Shown in pieces: positions 22,316 to 34,495 of a DNA stretch of 64,000 nt (positions within the stretch are counted from its first letter, which is position 1; each line of letters begins with the position of its first letter). The notes under the pieces were generated by a model. That model was given only the letters and a program-made list of their open reading frames with translations, was not told where the DNA came from and searched no databases. The DNA comes from Vandiemenella viatica (lineage: Eukaryota; Arthropoda; Insecta; Orthoptera; Morabidae). The translations under genes were made by a program, and so were the position numbers. The stretch covers positions 220,222,739 to 220,286,738 of the forward strand of contig CM061919.1 of the NCBI GenBank assembly GCA_031002005.1, written 5' to 3'.

Positions 22316-22783
22316 ATAGCGCAGAGAAGTTCAACGGGGATTATTTCTTGCGATATTAGGATGACTAATGCTATTTCTATGCACATTAATGTAAACAAAT
22401 AAGATGTCTCCTCCAAGACACAATGGCAAAGCGGATAGTTATCTTTAATTCCGCCTACGTCACCGCTTAACCTAACCTTAAAATGTTGCCGGATAAATCG
22501 GATCGACGGCTTAATTTGAAATGCACGAAGGAACACTTGCTACATGTTTAGATACCGTAATTTTAAAGTCATCTATCGCTTCTTTTAGTAGTAGATAATT
22601 ATCTCGTTGATTCACTTAAGCCATGAAGTGAAAATAATAATAGCAAACGGTTTCAACAAAAAGAATTCTAACAGTTGAAACAACTGGCTCAAACGTGATT
22701 CTGAACGACTAAAATAACAGCAATTAAATTAAATAATTCTCCTTGATAGGATTTGATTAAACCAGTAGTTCTAAGCCATTTAC

Positions 22784-22975
22784 CGAGCGTGGTGGGTGAG
22801 CGGTTAACGCTCTGGCCTCGTATTCGGCAGGACGCAGATTCGAATCCCCATCCGGGCATCCAGATTAGGGTTTTTCCTGATTTCCCCAAATCGCTCCAGA
22901 ATTCATTCCCGTTTCTTGGTCTAAGTCTTTTCCCGGACCTCGACGTCGACGAGGTGTAAAGCCATAAGAAACAAA
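22784..22975 (+). mobile_element. SINE-A copy with approximate duplication
   Basis: Head ACCGAGCGTGGTGGGTGAGC, B-box GATTCGAATCCCC, then CCCAAATCGCTCCAG and a deletion in the central domain. It ends GACGAGGTGTAAAGCCATAA plus an A-rich tail. AAGCCATTTA before and AACCATTTTA after may be a mutated target-site duplication. Confidence 0.85.
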
Positions 22976-25511
22976 AAACCATTTTAGAAAAACTGGTGTA
23001 ACAGGTTCCTGTGTCATATCTATAACTTGTTGGCTACAATTACTTTAGTCACTAAGCTGGTTATAAACACTTACTGGGTAGTCTTCAATCAAACGGTAGT
23101 TGACCTTTTGTAAAGGCGTTATTGAACACATTATTCCTAAAACAAATATGCTAATTTAAACATAATAATTAGCAAGAATTTTAAAAACTTGAAATCTGTT
23201 ACCAGCAACGAGGAATAATATACAGATGCACTAAGGAAAATATGGTTTTGTATTACATTCAGACTGAATGCCTATAGCTAACAAGAAGCTTTGAGATTGA
23301 AGATCATTACGATTAATTAATTAATTGCGATGAAGCGTGACCAGCCTAGGTCACTTATTACATTCCCTAATTCTACTGTCTACAAAGGAAAACTTCCCTG
23401 TTCCCCTATGCACGATTTTTGAACGTTTTAACTTTATTCCTTTTCACATTCTGCTTTTAAATAGTCCCCCAATCTTTATCCAGAACTCAACATCAAGTTA
23501 CACATTCCCACCAAGCTCTTCACCCACCTTCCATCGTCTGTCCAGCTCCTTTTTCACTTCATCACTCTGTGCATCGTACAGTAACTTCCACAGACAAATC
23601 TATCTGCTCTTCTGCCCTTCTTTGCATCCCCCCCCCCCCCTCCTTTCCGAACTCCAGTGTCTGATACCTATAATGTGGCTCCCAGATATCTTGGTATGTT
23701 CGAAAATACACACATCATGAATATAATTCTATCAGTCCTGACGAAGCTGCCGGAATTTCTCTCCTCTGTTGAACCAGTCAAATCTGCAGCTAAATACTTC
23801 ACTGCCACACTATGGTACATGCTGGCATTACGTGGAACGCCAAAGAAGATCATCATAACACTCCATCATTCAGCTTCAATGAAAAAAAATATTCATTTAC
23901 TTATATCCATCCAATCCATCTTTACGTTCAAAATGATTACGTTTTACTCCAAAGCAAATATTAGGACATTATACTTGTTTGAAAATTTGTTTCCATTAGC
24001 TTTTATTAGTTTGAACCAAGCGATTTACAAGTTCGGATCCGAGGTACCAAATGATTAATAAATCAAGTTACATTAAAAAAATTAAATAGCATAAGAACAT
24101 CCTCGCCCAATAATTTCAACGTGATGTGTGTGTTTTTTTAATGCTAAATACATCCAGCATATACCAACGTAAAGCAAGAATTCAAACATTTCTCTGAAAT
24201 AAAAGTTGTCGAGAAAGATAAGCAATTCGATTCTCCGATATCTTATTATAAAACTGGTAGTGTCAGCAGTCATTGAATATTTATTGGTACATGTTTTCAA
24301 TAACTGTGATCAATGTTTAATTAGGAATTCGAGCGATCTGTTTTGAGCTGCTATTAATTGCTTTCCCCTTCATTATCTTCCAGTTACCTAATTAAGTTTG
24401 TGGTCAGTAGAGGTAATGATTTATTTATCGTCATTAAGTGATATTTGATGGTGTGGTAGTTTGCTTTGCGTATTTTGTGAAATTAACATGTTGTCATGAG
24501 CGTGTTTTCGACGGTTTATCAAGTTCAGAGAAATGTCAGAATCATGTAAATTCTCTAAATTTTCATTTAAGATTATTTCCACTTAATTCAAATAATTTTT
24601 ATTAAGTTTTAATTGTGTTTGATAGTAATCGATTGTTTGTGCCATTGGTGTTCTGGAAACGAGTAGCTGCTTCTTTCTAGGTGTCGAGAATTTTCTCTGT
24701 GGCTTTTAATATGACGCAACAGCCAACAAAATCGTTCGGAACACCGCTAACAGATAGCTACCCAAATTTTGTCATTTTTTGTTGTACTACCTTGATAATG
24801 TTCTGTCAAGATTTAGATGTCTATTTTCAATTAAAAAAAAAAATAAAAGTAAAGTAAAATGCATCGGAAACTTTTTTTGTGTTGATCTAGATGTAAAGCT
24901 GAAATTGCAGTGTCATGAAGTGTCGAACCACCTGAACGGAGCGCTGATCTGCCATATGTATGTTAAGCTTGTAACTAGAGACGTTGTGGAAGAATTTGGT
25001 CACATTTTACGCATTTAGTATAGAAATGTGTACAGGTTGGCTTAAGTATCGGCCTAACCCCTCAAGATTAACCCATAGCACAAGCACATTTTTTGGGCAA
25101 TTAAGTTATAATATTTCGTTGTCTTGGCCCTCTGCGTAATTTTTTAACAGTTTACATTTAAAAAGACTAATGACTTTAAATGTAGACGAAATCAACGGCA
25201 CTACTCTATCTACTTTTGTCTCTAATAGCTTCGAAACAAGGAAAGGGATTATAGCTTTTATAACATTCACTGCGAGTCATTCAAACATAAACGTTTGGAT
25301 GTGTGACAAGTCTTCTTAAGTTGTTGAATTTGATTTTAACTGTTACAGAACATTGATACGAGAGAAATACTCTCACACGAACTGACTTGTGATTTCTGTT
25401 ATATTTTGGGATGCATTAATGTTACATTCCTACGTCTGTGTTATGGATGGCGAGCGTTATGTTGTAATCAGATAAAGAAAAAGTATACACCATGGACTTT
25501 TCTTTACTCAC
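22976..25511. other. intronic or intergenic DNA, no gene recognised
   Basis: Contains a pyrimidine-rich tract at about 23390-23660 with a poly-C run near 23629-23640. It also has two unmatched plus ORFs (23657-24058, 133 codons; 24779-25018, 79 codons). If the ADAMTS-like gene continues leftwards, this is intron. Confidence 0.35.
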
Positions 25512-25610
25512 CATCAGCAGTTTTCCGTCGCTCGAGTCTCGGTGCAACAGAAGAGCCGCCAAATTATCTTCGTCTTGGAACACGTCGCCAATTGACTCCT
25601 CTTCCTTGTC
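25512..25610 (-). CDS. ADAMTS-like metalloprotease, propeptide exon (downstream of the two)
   Basis: A minus-strand exon of 99 bp, exactly 33 codons, phase 0 at both ends. The acceptor is TTTGCGTTTCAG just above 25610 and the donor GTGAGT follows ATG at 25512. It encodes DKEEESIGDVFQDEDNLAAL then LLHRDSSDGKLLM. It follows in frame from the exon at 53684-53901, which also ends in phase 0, and the joined text suits the later part of an M12B propeptide (the region folded against the metalloprotease domain in the secretory pathway). On its own the exon would be weak evidence; phase agreement and exact splice sites make it convincing. The zinc-binding HExxH exons would lie further left, outside the window or unseen. 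Confidence 0.72.
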
Positions 25611-25613
25611 CTG

Positions 25614-26879
25614 AAACGCAAAATGTTTTCTTACAATAAGGCGTTAATTATGTTAGTAAACAATTACACATGGCTACGTTCAAATGTTAGCCTCTGCTGC
25701 GACTCAATACTTGGTAATTTGCATCTCATGCTGGTTCAATTTGAGTCTAAGAATACCATTTCAATATAAAGAATACGCGTGCCTCATTCTCCTCGTTGAC
25801 AAGGTCGCTATGACAACATGTCAATGTCTGGCGCTAGGCACAATGTCTGGCGTTAGGCACAGTATTAGCTGGTTCCAATTCCGATGATGGAAAGAATCAT
25901 CATTAGGCACGTACCTGGCTAGTAGGGTAGTACAATTAGTGTATCACAGTTTATAATCAACAGGTTCTGATCGAACCACCCTACAACGCGCACGGAGCGA
26001 TGTTATACGAAGCTGCTGATCCGTGATTCGTCCGTCGCACATGGACTTAATATTTGACTGCCCACTTTGTGTACTCCGGAAGACTGTGTCAAACCTTCTA
26101 CTTCCTTTCATCTTTATACACACTACATTTAGCAACAATCGTGAGAATCTTTAAAACACGTGGAGGAAGTAGAATAACTGTTGTACCTCCGAAAAATACT
26201 GGCCAATGCGCCTCGTGGGGGAAGCTTCAACTGGTATATAAACTGCGGACCAAATACGAATTCAAGTTGCAATTACTTTAAATTTCCTCAAAAATAGTGT
26301 TTTACTTTCTTTGCGTCCCCCCCCCCAAAACACCCTGACTGTTTTAGGTAGGCTAGGTGCAAAAATTCCGCTGACCACTGGAGATAACTGACAACAGTAA
26401 GCACTGAACACTAATTTTTGCGATAACAGGAAAAAATACTCACTAATTCAAATAATACATAAAGTGATTTTTGTTGTTTAAAATGAAGGAGTGGCATAAA
26501 AGTACGAGTTAATGTTATACAAGCAGTTTTAATTCTTTTTCAGGATTGGTATTAAAATTGGTTGGAAAAATTTCTTCAGCGAAGAACACAATCATCTTGA
26601 TTTTGAACATGGTAACATTGGGATTAGTGGAGATCGCGATTCCGCCTGGAGTTGGCATCATAATACTGCAGTGGACAAACGCAAGACTCCGTTTTCTGCT
26701 GGTCCAGGCTGTATTTCAACCTAATTTCTGGTTGAAAATAATGGTCCAAGCTGTCTTACAACTGAATTACTGCTTGAAAATAATACGTCTTGCGACTGAC
26801 TACAGCAGTATTACAACGATATTATTTAATGTTGTAGCGGAATTGGTACCTCCAATAGACCCATAACATTTATATTTTT
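25614..26879. other. intron; includes an ORF with a 42-bp tandem duplication
   Basis: 26546-26866 (+) is a 106-codon hydrophobic ORF that begins at a non-ATG codon. It contains two adjacent 42-bp units (26699-26740 and 26741-26782), both running from GGTCCA(A/G)GCTGT to TTGAAAATAAT, which give VQAVFQPNFWLKI and VQAVLQLNYCLKI. No family recognised. It lies within the large intron, antisense to the gene. Confidence 0.3.
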
Positions 26880-27139
26880 GGTAGCTCAGTGGCTAAGGCG
26901 CTTGCTTTCAAAAAGTTTGCTTCTCTGGTCTCCCGGGTTCGAATCCCCGAAGGCGCAGGAAGTTTTAAGAGTTGTGTTTGATTATATGAGCTATGCCAAG
27001 TCATTCCGTGATTAGAATTCCACGTTAAACTGTAAGTCCCAGAGGAAAGGAACTGGCCATACTATCTCTGACACAATGGCTTCATATGCCTTTTTGGGAG
27101 CATCCAACCGACCTTCGGGTTGTGGACTAAGTTACGTTT
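26880..27139 (+). mobile_element. SINE-B copy, full length
   Basis: Starts GGTAGCTCAGTGGCTAAGGC (A-box region), with B-box GGGTTCGAATCCCC, then GTTGTGTTTGATTATATGAG, ACGTTAAACTGTAAGTCCC and GGAAAGGAACTGGCC, ending CCGACCTTCGGGTTGTGG. AACATTTATATT before and AACATTTTTTAT after may be an eroded target-site duplication. Confidence 0.85.
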
Positions 27140-28319
27140 AACATTTTTTATTACCAAATAAAGCATTCATTTAATTGATGTGAATTACATACTCGACTAA
27201 GTCGTTTGAACTGACCTTTGACTGGATATAATAACAGGAACAAGAAAAACAGTATCCCTTATATAAGTTTTATCATTAATATTGTTGGATAGTTTATTTC
27301 TAACTTTTTGCTGTCAAATCATACTCACAATTTATTAAACGTGTAGCAAGATAGAGCGTGCTTTCTTACTCAGTCAGGACATGAGTAGCGGGCACGTCTT
27401 ATTGCGATGGTATAATTTAGAGCGATATAAGTGCTGGGTTGTGCGTTTGCTGGCTGTGCGGCCGGGTGCCTTTCTCCCGTGCGAACAATGGGCGTCAAAC
27501 TTGTTCTGCTGTCATCAAGATACCGACCACTCGAGTGTCCGTTCTGCAGTGCGAGACCGTTAAGTCAGCGGCGAAAAGCCAAGGCTGTTCAGCCAACCCG
27601 GAGGCACTTACCCAATACTGCGAGTCATAAACTCACAGCGGATTCAAATGAGCTTCAATTGCCATTAAAAGTAAAAGATAGGCTTTTTGGTTACGAAATA
27701 AATTGCCAGAGACCAAAGAGTTGGTGGTCATTATTTCACAGTGGCTAATAGCTTTATATTAGCAAGCAATGTGGCAGTTCCGCATCGTAAAGCACGATCA
27801 TAGGTAAACTTAACATTCGCCCACAGTTGGGGACAGCACCAGATCTGATCGCTTATAGAAGCTGTTGATATTAGGATAAGCGCAATTCCACGTTACGTAA
27901 GGGAGACGGGAGTGAGGTTTCTCATATTTATGTCTCCCCCGGGTTGACATTCCGGTATTATACAATCAAGGATAATTCAGTCTTTGTTTTAAGTTGTTTT
28001 CACCAGCCTTTCTTAAAATGGGAATTCAGTAAAAAATATTAATTCTGCTCATGTTACATTCGATACATATAAACATCAAGGTGAAAGAAAAAGGGACAGA
28101 TAGAGTGCAAAGAAAATAATTAACAAGCTGAAAATTTTTTTAAGAAAGAGGATTCCAATATTTCCCTGAAACTGGTAAAACGTTTCCAAAGTAATAAGAA
28201 AACTACAAATTCAGTTAGCTACATATGGCATAAACATAATTTGTATGAATTAATATATCTGTTATGGAAAGAGAAGGTGACTGTGAGAATGTATTCATAC
28301 CTTGACTAAAATGAGATAA
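27140..28319. other. intron, no gene recognised; CpG-richer centre
   Basis: 27380-27640 is GC-rich with overlapping plus ORFs rich in Cys and Arg that match nothing known to me. The remainder is AT-rich. Confidence 0.3.
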
Positions 28320-29960
28320 ATAATTACACTGAAACGCCAGAAGGTGGTAGCACCGCGGAAGAAACGTATAAATGTGCCGTGCAGTGTCGGGGCTTTCGTT
28401 TGTACTCTCGTGAGTCGCGTGAAAGGTTTTCTGATGTGATTATGGTTGCACGACATGAATTAACGCGGAGTGTTAGTTGGCGCCATACATTGCGGAAATT
28501 GTTCGTGAATTCAACATTCCTTGATCCACAGTATCGAGAGTGTACCGTGAATATGTAAGTTCCGGCAGTACCTCCCGCCATCTCTCCAAATCCAGTCGCC
28601 AGTGATGACTGCAACCCTCGCCTTTCAAACATCACACCTACAAGAAGAGGACCCTAAGTAATCTCAGCACTTACTCATCACCACCTGGAGCTGGGGAAAC
28701 AAGAAAGACTCATAGAAGATGCTCGCTGGAAGGAGACTCCTCACACATTCGGCTCCACGAGCAAGAAGACGCAGTGAAGCACATACCAAAAGCTGTAGGT
28801 CTCTGCTGGAACGAACCACGCGTAGGCGCGGTAATGCACGACCACGCCAGCTGGTCTAGGGAGCAATAGACTACCTGTGTCTTTCAGTGCATTATAACGG
28901 ACGTCAATATGGCTGGGGATTGTCTTCGACCCCACGTCATGACAGCGTCGCCACCACGAAGTTCTCCGTGGGCACCCGCAAGGGTGGCTAAAGACGTTTC
29001 TTTCGAGAGTCCGTACCTTCCCTCCAACGATATGGGGAAGGAGGGTGATTCTTCCAAGTCCCAATCCCACGGCAGGGGTGGTTACCGGGTTGTAAGGTAG
29101 TTCTGGCTTGTTTCTTGAGGGGGGCATGAGCTTGCTCGGGTGCCCCCGAGGACGGATCCTAGCGCCGGGTTGACGTGGTCAGGGGTGAGACGCAATGCTA
29201 ATCCTACAACTAAATGTGGAAAGTACAACACACGTATCTGTGCGAACAGTACAGCGAATTCTACCATTGATGGGATATGGCAGCAGAAGACCGATGCGAG
29301 TGCTAACAAAACACTATCGGAATCTGCGCTTCTCCTGTGCTCGTTAACATATCGGTTGGACCATAGACGACTGGAAAAAGGTTGCGTGGTCAGATGAGTC
29401 ACAATTCTAGTTGGCGAGAGCTGATGCCAGGTTCAAGTGTGCCGCAGACCCCACAAGGCTATTGATTCAGGTTGCAGGAAAGTACTGTGCAAGCTAGTGG
29501 TGGCTTCATCCTAGTATGGTCTGTGTTTACAGGGCATGAACTGGGATCTCTGGTCAAACTAAACCATTCATTGTAGAAAGTTATGCTCACCTACTAGGAG
29601 ACTATATGCAACCATTCATGGCCTTCCTGTTCGCAAATAACGACGGATTTATCCAGGACGACAATGCGCCATGTCACCAGGCCAAAATCGTTCACGATTC
29701 GTTTGACAAACATTCTAGACACTTCTAGTGAGCGATTTGGACACCTAGATCGTCAGACATGAATCCACTCGATCATATCTGGGACATGGTCGAAAGATCA
29801 GTTCGTGTAAAATGTCCTTCACCCGCAACACCTTCGCAATTATGGACAACTGAGGAGAGGATGCGTGACTGAAAATTTCTTCAGAGGTCTTCAGACGATT
29901 TATTAAATCAGTTTCCGCACTTTGCGTGGAAAAAGGGGAGGTGCCCTACGACTTTTATCA
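28320..29960 (+). mobile_element. Tc1-type transposon remnant with a nested insertion
   Basis: Pieces of one transposase occur in order on plus. An N-terminal helix-turn-helix segment (frame-shifted, with REFNIPWSTVSRVYREY) lies at 28440-28570. QLNVESTTHVSVRTVQRI and MGYGSRRPMRVLTKHYRNLR lie at 29200-29330. DWKKVAWSDESQF with the first aspartate is at about 29370, and DDNAPCHQAK then SSDMNPLDHIWD are at about 29660-29790. Multiple stops and shifts make it dead. 28612-29190 interrupts it. Terminal repeats were not recognisable. Confidence 0.8.
28612..29190. mobile_element. unclassified GC-rich insertion inside the Tc1 remnant
   Basis: This block separates the N-terminal and central transposase segments. 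It is GC-rich, with runs such as GGCTGGGGATTGTCTTCGAC, GGTGGCTAAAGACG and GCCGGGTTGACGTGGTCAGG, resembling the GC-rich 5' regions of some insect LINEs (inference from memory). The borders are approximate and no duplication was found. Confidence 0.45.
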
Positions 29961-30946
29961 GTTTAATGATTAATAAATGAGTCCTCTAGTATCTACCTGT
30001 TTTTTTTATATATATATATTCCCCATATATGTTACTGAAAAGTGTTTTCTATTCTTCTTGACCATAGCTCATTCCACCACTTACGTTGCAATAACTGGAG
30101 TAAAATTGAAATTACTCGCAATTACAGACTCTAGATGTGATTAATATAAGTTTTGTTATTTTTTATTTCGTTCTATAGCTTTCCTTTAATACTGTGCGGA
30201 AACTAGACATAACTTTGCGAAAAATCTCAGCAGTATATGTACCAAACGTAATAAGTAATAGAAAGTTCGACTATATCAGTTAAATCGTAATTACATTATA
30301 AGTAATTGTAACCTGTTGTTTATCCTCGTAGTTAGATTGAATTATAACGATACAACCCAAGACGGAACCTTCGAGATTATTCTAGAGATTTTCTTTGTTA
30401 TTTGGGGAACTACACATTATTTTTTTGTTATACTGTACTTCGAAGCATTTTATTACCTTCTTGTGTGAGTTGTAATTTGTTGCTTATAATTATCGCATAA
30501 GAAACCGATTCTTCAGATTTAGGCAGAACTTGCTCGTTCTTTTCTCAACCACGTATTGAAATAGCGAAGAATTATTTTGGTCATCATTTCGTTAAAGTCA
30601 GTGGGTTGAATGTCAATTTTTGTAAAATGTGGCCGCAGGTGTCCGATGTTCCACAGTTGGTCGAGCCGTACGGGGTATGTCCAACTTGGCGTACCGCCAG
30701 CAATGTATGTATATGTTTAGGTGGCAGCTGTTACGGAGGAGTTTAATAAAACGCAGCAGAAGTTCATGGGCAATAAAACATTAGTACTGCAAAAGCTGAA
30801 AATAGCGAATGACCATATAGGAAACATTCACCATAACGTAATGACTGTAAAAAGGAATAGGTTCGAGTGCTTTCATTGTTGTGATTCAAAAATTCTTCCG
30901 ATTCCCTATCGACTAGCCCGAAATCTACGCGATAAAATTATATATA
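29961..30946. other. intron, no gene recognised
   Basis: AT-rich. A 92-codon plus ORF (30721-30999) begins at a GTG and runs into the following MITE; no domain seen. Confidence 0.3.
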
Positions 30947-31257
30947 CAGGGGTTGCCAACCCGAATGATCTTGCGGGCCACTTTGGAAGTGCATCATAAC
31001 TCCGCGGACAGCATATAAAATTATATATCCACACAAGAGACATTTTTTTGGAGTGAAAAATTAAAACATGAGTTATTATTGTGTTTACTATTATTCTTAT
31101 ATGTAAACATAGGTAATATAATAATAATGATACTAAACGCACATTGTAAAGAAATATAAAACACTAAAAATGGAATATAAAAAATATTTTGTAAAAGTGT
31201 GATGAATCTCGCGGGCCGGAAAAATGTTCAAGGCGGTCAGCGGGTTGGCCACCCCTG
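30947..31257. mobile_element. hAT-type MITE
   Basis: The left end CAGGGGTTGCCAACCCG and, inward from the right, CAGGGGTGGCCAACCCG are inverted repeats of the hAT kind. GCGGGCC near each end extends the similarity. The 311-bp element has an AT-rich, non-coding centre. An 8-bp duplication expected for hAT is not apparent (TATATATA against AGCCTATT). Confidence 0.8.
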
Positions 31258-31479
31258 AGCCTATTTATTTTTCTCAATAACTGTGTACATTGCTGCCATT
31301 TTCTGGATCGTTATGTTAAAAATGGTCCTGGAATTTTATTGTCATCACCACTATTTTCGACCTGACTAATTTTCGTCTTTTATAAGTCTGTATATTCTCA
31401 TCGCGTTTTCTTTCTTTTTATTCTGAGCTTGTAGGCTAGTATACCCAATCTCATTGCCAATTAAAGTTGTATGAAATGA

Positions 31480-32190
31480 GCGACGCCGTATGCGTATCAG
31501 AAAGTTATGGTGAATTTTACATCATGCTGAAAATATAAGAAAACTTTGTGCAAGGTGTAAACCGCGAACGTTAAATGCTGACGAAAACAAATGCGAAAAT
31601 GAATTTCACAGCAACGTATGGACCGTTTTTAAAAGAACAGTGCCATTCTTATGCATCGGTTTGTAATCGCATGCCAGAAACGAGACATCAATCAAAACAA
31701 TGAGTGGAAACCGATGGCTCTATATCGAAACAGCGAAGTCTATTTCGTCCGCCAGTAAGGTCATGGACAATGGTTTGTGAGTTACTATAGTGACCAATAG
31801 GGATCTTTAAAATGATAAAACAATAACTGACGAATATTCTCTTCTGGCCTAACTGGATGAAAAAGTTGGCGAAAAGAGACAAAAAATAAAAAATAAAAAA
31901 AATGTTCTTTCATCCGGAGAATCCACCAGCCCACAAATGTGATTTAGCTATGAGAAAACAGATCTCTGAGGTTGAAATTGTCCATTACATTCATTGACCC
32001 CCCTTCTGACTTCCACCAATTTCAAAATCTAAAAGAAAATTAGGACTGGAAAAAGTTTTGAGTCAAATGAAGAGATCGTAGATGGATATTCTTCAGACCT
32101 TCCAGTATCTTATTTTAGGGATGGGAATTCATTGTAAAAACGTTGGAGAAAGTGCATTGAACGAAGTGGATACAGGTTTTTAGTTTAAAA
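31480..32190 (+). pseudogene. mariner-type transposase remnant (DD34D group)
   Basis: Scattered plus-frame pieces follow the mariner order: KLCARCKPRTLNADE at about 31540; a stretch near 31680-31780 like the EWKP...SLFRPP...KVM region; MFFHPENPPAHKCDLAM at about 31900, matching the HQDNAxxH catalytic block (D changed to E); and NEEIVDGYSSDLPVSYFRDG with KRWRKCIE at about 32075-32170, the C-terminus. A poly-A run follows at 32189-32207. Numerous stops and shifts. The inverted repeats were not identified. Confidence 0.75.
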
Positions 32191-32209
32191 AAAAAAAAAA
32201 AAAAAACAC

Positions 32210-33705
32210 TTTCACTCTTAGGCAAATAAATTGTCACCTCCATACGTAACATATAAAGAATCATGTTATGATCGCGTAGTGCCTAGATATGAAATCGTAA
32301 TTAATTAAGTTACAGCAAAGGGCGTAAGCGGCTTTCACTGTATCTGCGTCTTACGCATTCTTCAGCACAACAATTTTTCAATTTTCGGAGTAAAATGTTT
32401 GCAGGTTACACAAATCTTTAAATAAAAGCAAATACTTTATGAAAATGTACAATTAAAGGTTACACATTTCATTTCGTGATTTTTTTTTTTTTTTAATACG
32501 TTGTTCTGCGTGGTGGAAGAAATAATTACGAGTTCAAAGAAAGCCCTCTGCTAAATCTACTCATCATTAAATAGCAACGCAAAATAGAAAATAGAGTAAA
32601 ATTTAAAATTTCTATCATGTGAGGTACCATTGAGTATGAGGAGAATTCAATAAACAAATTTTTTTGCTCACCCAACATTTTATTATAAATTTAAACAGTA
32701 TGAAAGCATCTTTTTTTAAAAAAAAATAATGTAATTGTTTTCATTACTTTGACAGCAAAATATTTGAAAAAAATCATCGTTTTACAAACGAAGTTTAACA
32801 CGGATTCACACATATCAGCGAAATCAATCGACAGTTGATAATACGAAAACTGTAACCACTATATGCCTCCCCTTCCGCTGCCGATAAAGAAACATAAATA
32901 TTTACATAGCGTGACAAAGATCTACTGCTGAATTAACGGTTTAGCTTAAGACAACCTTCAAAGCGAACTTACTTAAGCAATATTGTAACTGTGAACTGTT
33001 ATGTAAACTGGTTTTGAATACTATAAAAATAGTTATTAATAAAATTTACGAACCTCATTTATGATATCAAAGAAATTGAAGTAAGTTTTGAAACAAACGA
33101 TTAAATTTCCTTACTTCACCTTTTTGCCTAAAATACTAACGGAATGTTGACTAATATTTTACTGAGAATCTTAAGCAAACAATATTGATAGCAAAACGCA
33201 GCTAAATACATTTACAAAATTTGTTCTAGCCGCTTGTATCTTAAATTTGTTCAGCCGTTCTTTAATTTTAATCATTCATCCGCATATGAAAACAAAAGTG
33301 AAACTGTTCAGCAATTATCAACACCAATATAAATAAATGGTAAGTTTCGTGCACTAAACATTAAATAAGTTCGTAGTCAATTTATTTTTGTGTTGTGAAC
33401 GTCTATTAAGCTTAAAAGCATAAACGCTAAGAAAATCAACTACAAGGGAAAGTAAACTATGAGCCAACAGCTATTTGCTTAACATTGCTTTGGCGCTTGG
33501 TTTTCTAGCATTCACTCAGGAGATAATCAGACCTGGTAGGGACTGCCGTTATCAAAGCACATTCTTCTACGAATACGATAACAAACGCTGCCTTCAGACT
33601 TCAAAGAATTACATTATTTTTTAACCATACTTAAGGAAGATACGGTAACAAACGTTTATGTTTATTTTCTTAACATAAACTATCATTAGAGTTGAATTTC
33701 CGTTA
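32210..33705. other. intron, AT-rich, no gene recognised; one Cys-containing ORF
   Basis: 33443-33622 (+) is open without an ATG and reads LLNIALALGFLAFTQE, then PGRDCRYQSTFFYEYDNKRC. That is a secretory-signal-like stretch followed by two cysteines. A possible acceptor TTTTCTAG lies inside it. I would not call a gene from this alone. Confidence 0.25.
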
Positions 33706-33974
33706 AGCGGCATCCATTAATTACGTGAGGTGAAAGAGGGGGAGGGGGGGTCAGTCCAGCAAAATCTCATCAAGGGGGGGGGGTGTCCACAAAAGACGCG
33801 TAAGTGGACTTGGGGGGGGGGAGGGTATAAGGTCTAGAAACGACGCGCATATCGCCTGGGGAGGGGAGGGGGGTCAATCAAATCTCACGTAATCTTAGGG
33901 GGGAGGGGGGGAAGGTCAGACCAGATCTCACCAAATCTCAGAAGGGGGTCCTCACGTAATTAATGGACGCCCCC
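33706..33974. mobile_element. G-rich MITE with TTA duplication
   Basis: A 269-bp element. The left end reads GGCATCCATTAATTACGTGA and, inward from the right, GGCGTCCATTAATTACGTGA. TTA flanks it at 33703-33705 and 33975-33977. The interior consists of G tracts of up to 10 bases separated by AATCTCA(C/T) and CACGTAATCTTA spacers. The TTA duplication and G-rich interior match the MITE at 8082-8474, so the two may share a mobilising transposase (inference). Confidence 0.8.
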
Positions 33975-34284
33975 TTAGTTATATCTTACGACAAAAGGAT
34001 TTCAGATCTTGCACTTTTTACACACTGCAAAATTCCAGTTTATTTTTCAGCATTTTACTTCGAATGACGCGACAGCAGTTTAGCCACCGAGAGCCTCTTA
34101 ATGCCTTATTTTTTTGGACATGAAACATTAATAGATGTGTTTAAGGTGTCATATTTTTATTAACTGTTTCCTTGTACTGCAGCTCTATGCAAACATATAA
34201 TTTCTGCAAAGCCATTAGAATCTTTGTCTTCAGTTATCTGCTCCAAATTCTGCAATAAGTGTATATCACAAATAAGGTTAATCA

Positions 34285-34495
34285 GACTGAGCCTGGTGGT
34301 ATGTTACATTCGGAAGGACATGAGTTCGATTCCCCGGTCCTGTCATCCAGATTTCGCTTTACGACGATTTCTTGAAATCACTTCAGGTGAATGACGGCGT
34401 TGTTTTTTGAAAGAACGAGGTTGAATTCCTTCCTGTTGCTTGCTCCAAACACTGTGACAAACTTGACATCGGTGTGCCGTTAAGCACCAGAGTAA
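34285..34495 (+). mobile_element. SINE-A copy (old)
   Basis: Plus strand: CTGAGCCTGGTGGTATG (eroded A-box), GAGTTCGATTCCCCGG (B-box), GAAATCACTTCAGGTGAATG (body) and GAATTCCTTCCTGTTGCTTG, ending near CCGTTAAGCACCAG. Strongly diverged. Confidence 0.75.

Noticed and set aside
22014..22334. Minus ORF in the CpG-rich patch as the next ADAMTS exon
   Set aside because: The text lacks propeptide, HExxH or thrombospondin features and no in-phase splice pair was found.
23337..23720. 127-codon plus ORF, Ser/Pro/Phe-rich
   Set aside because: Low-complexity product of a pyrimidine-rich tract with a poly-C run; no domain and no splice context.
26880..26960. Second tRNA-like sequence (GGTAGCTCAGTGG with GGTTCGAATCC)
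   Set aside because: Head of SINE-B; the sequence runs on into a repeated SINE body and has no matching acceptor stem.
28741..29127. 128-codon minus ORF in the Tc1 region
   Set aside because: Antisense to transposon and insertion sequence; no domain of its own.
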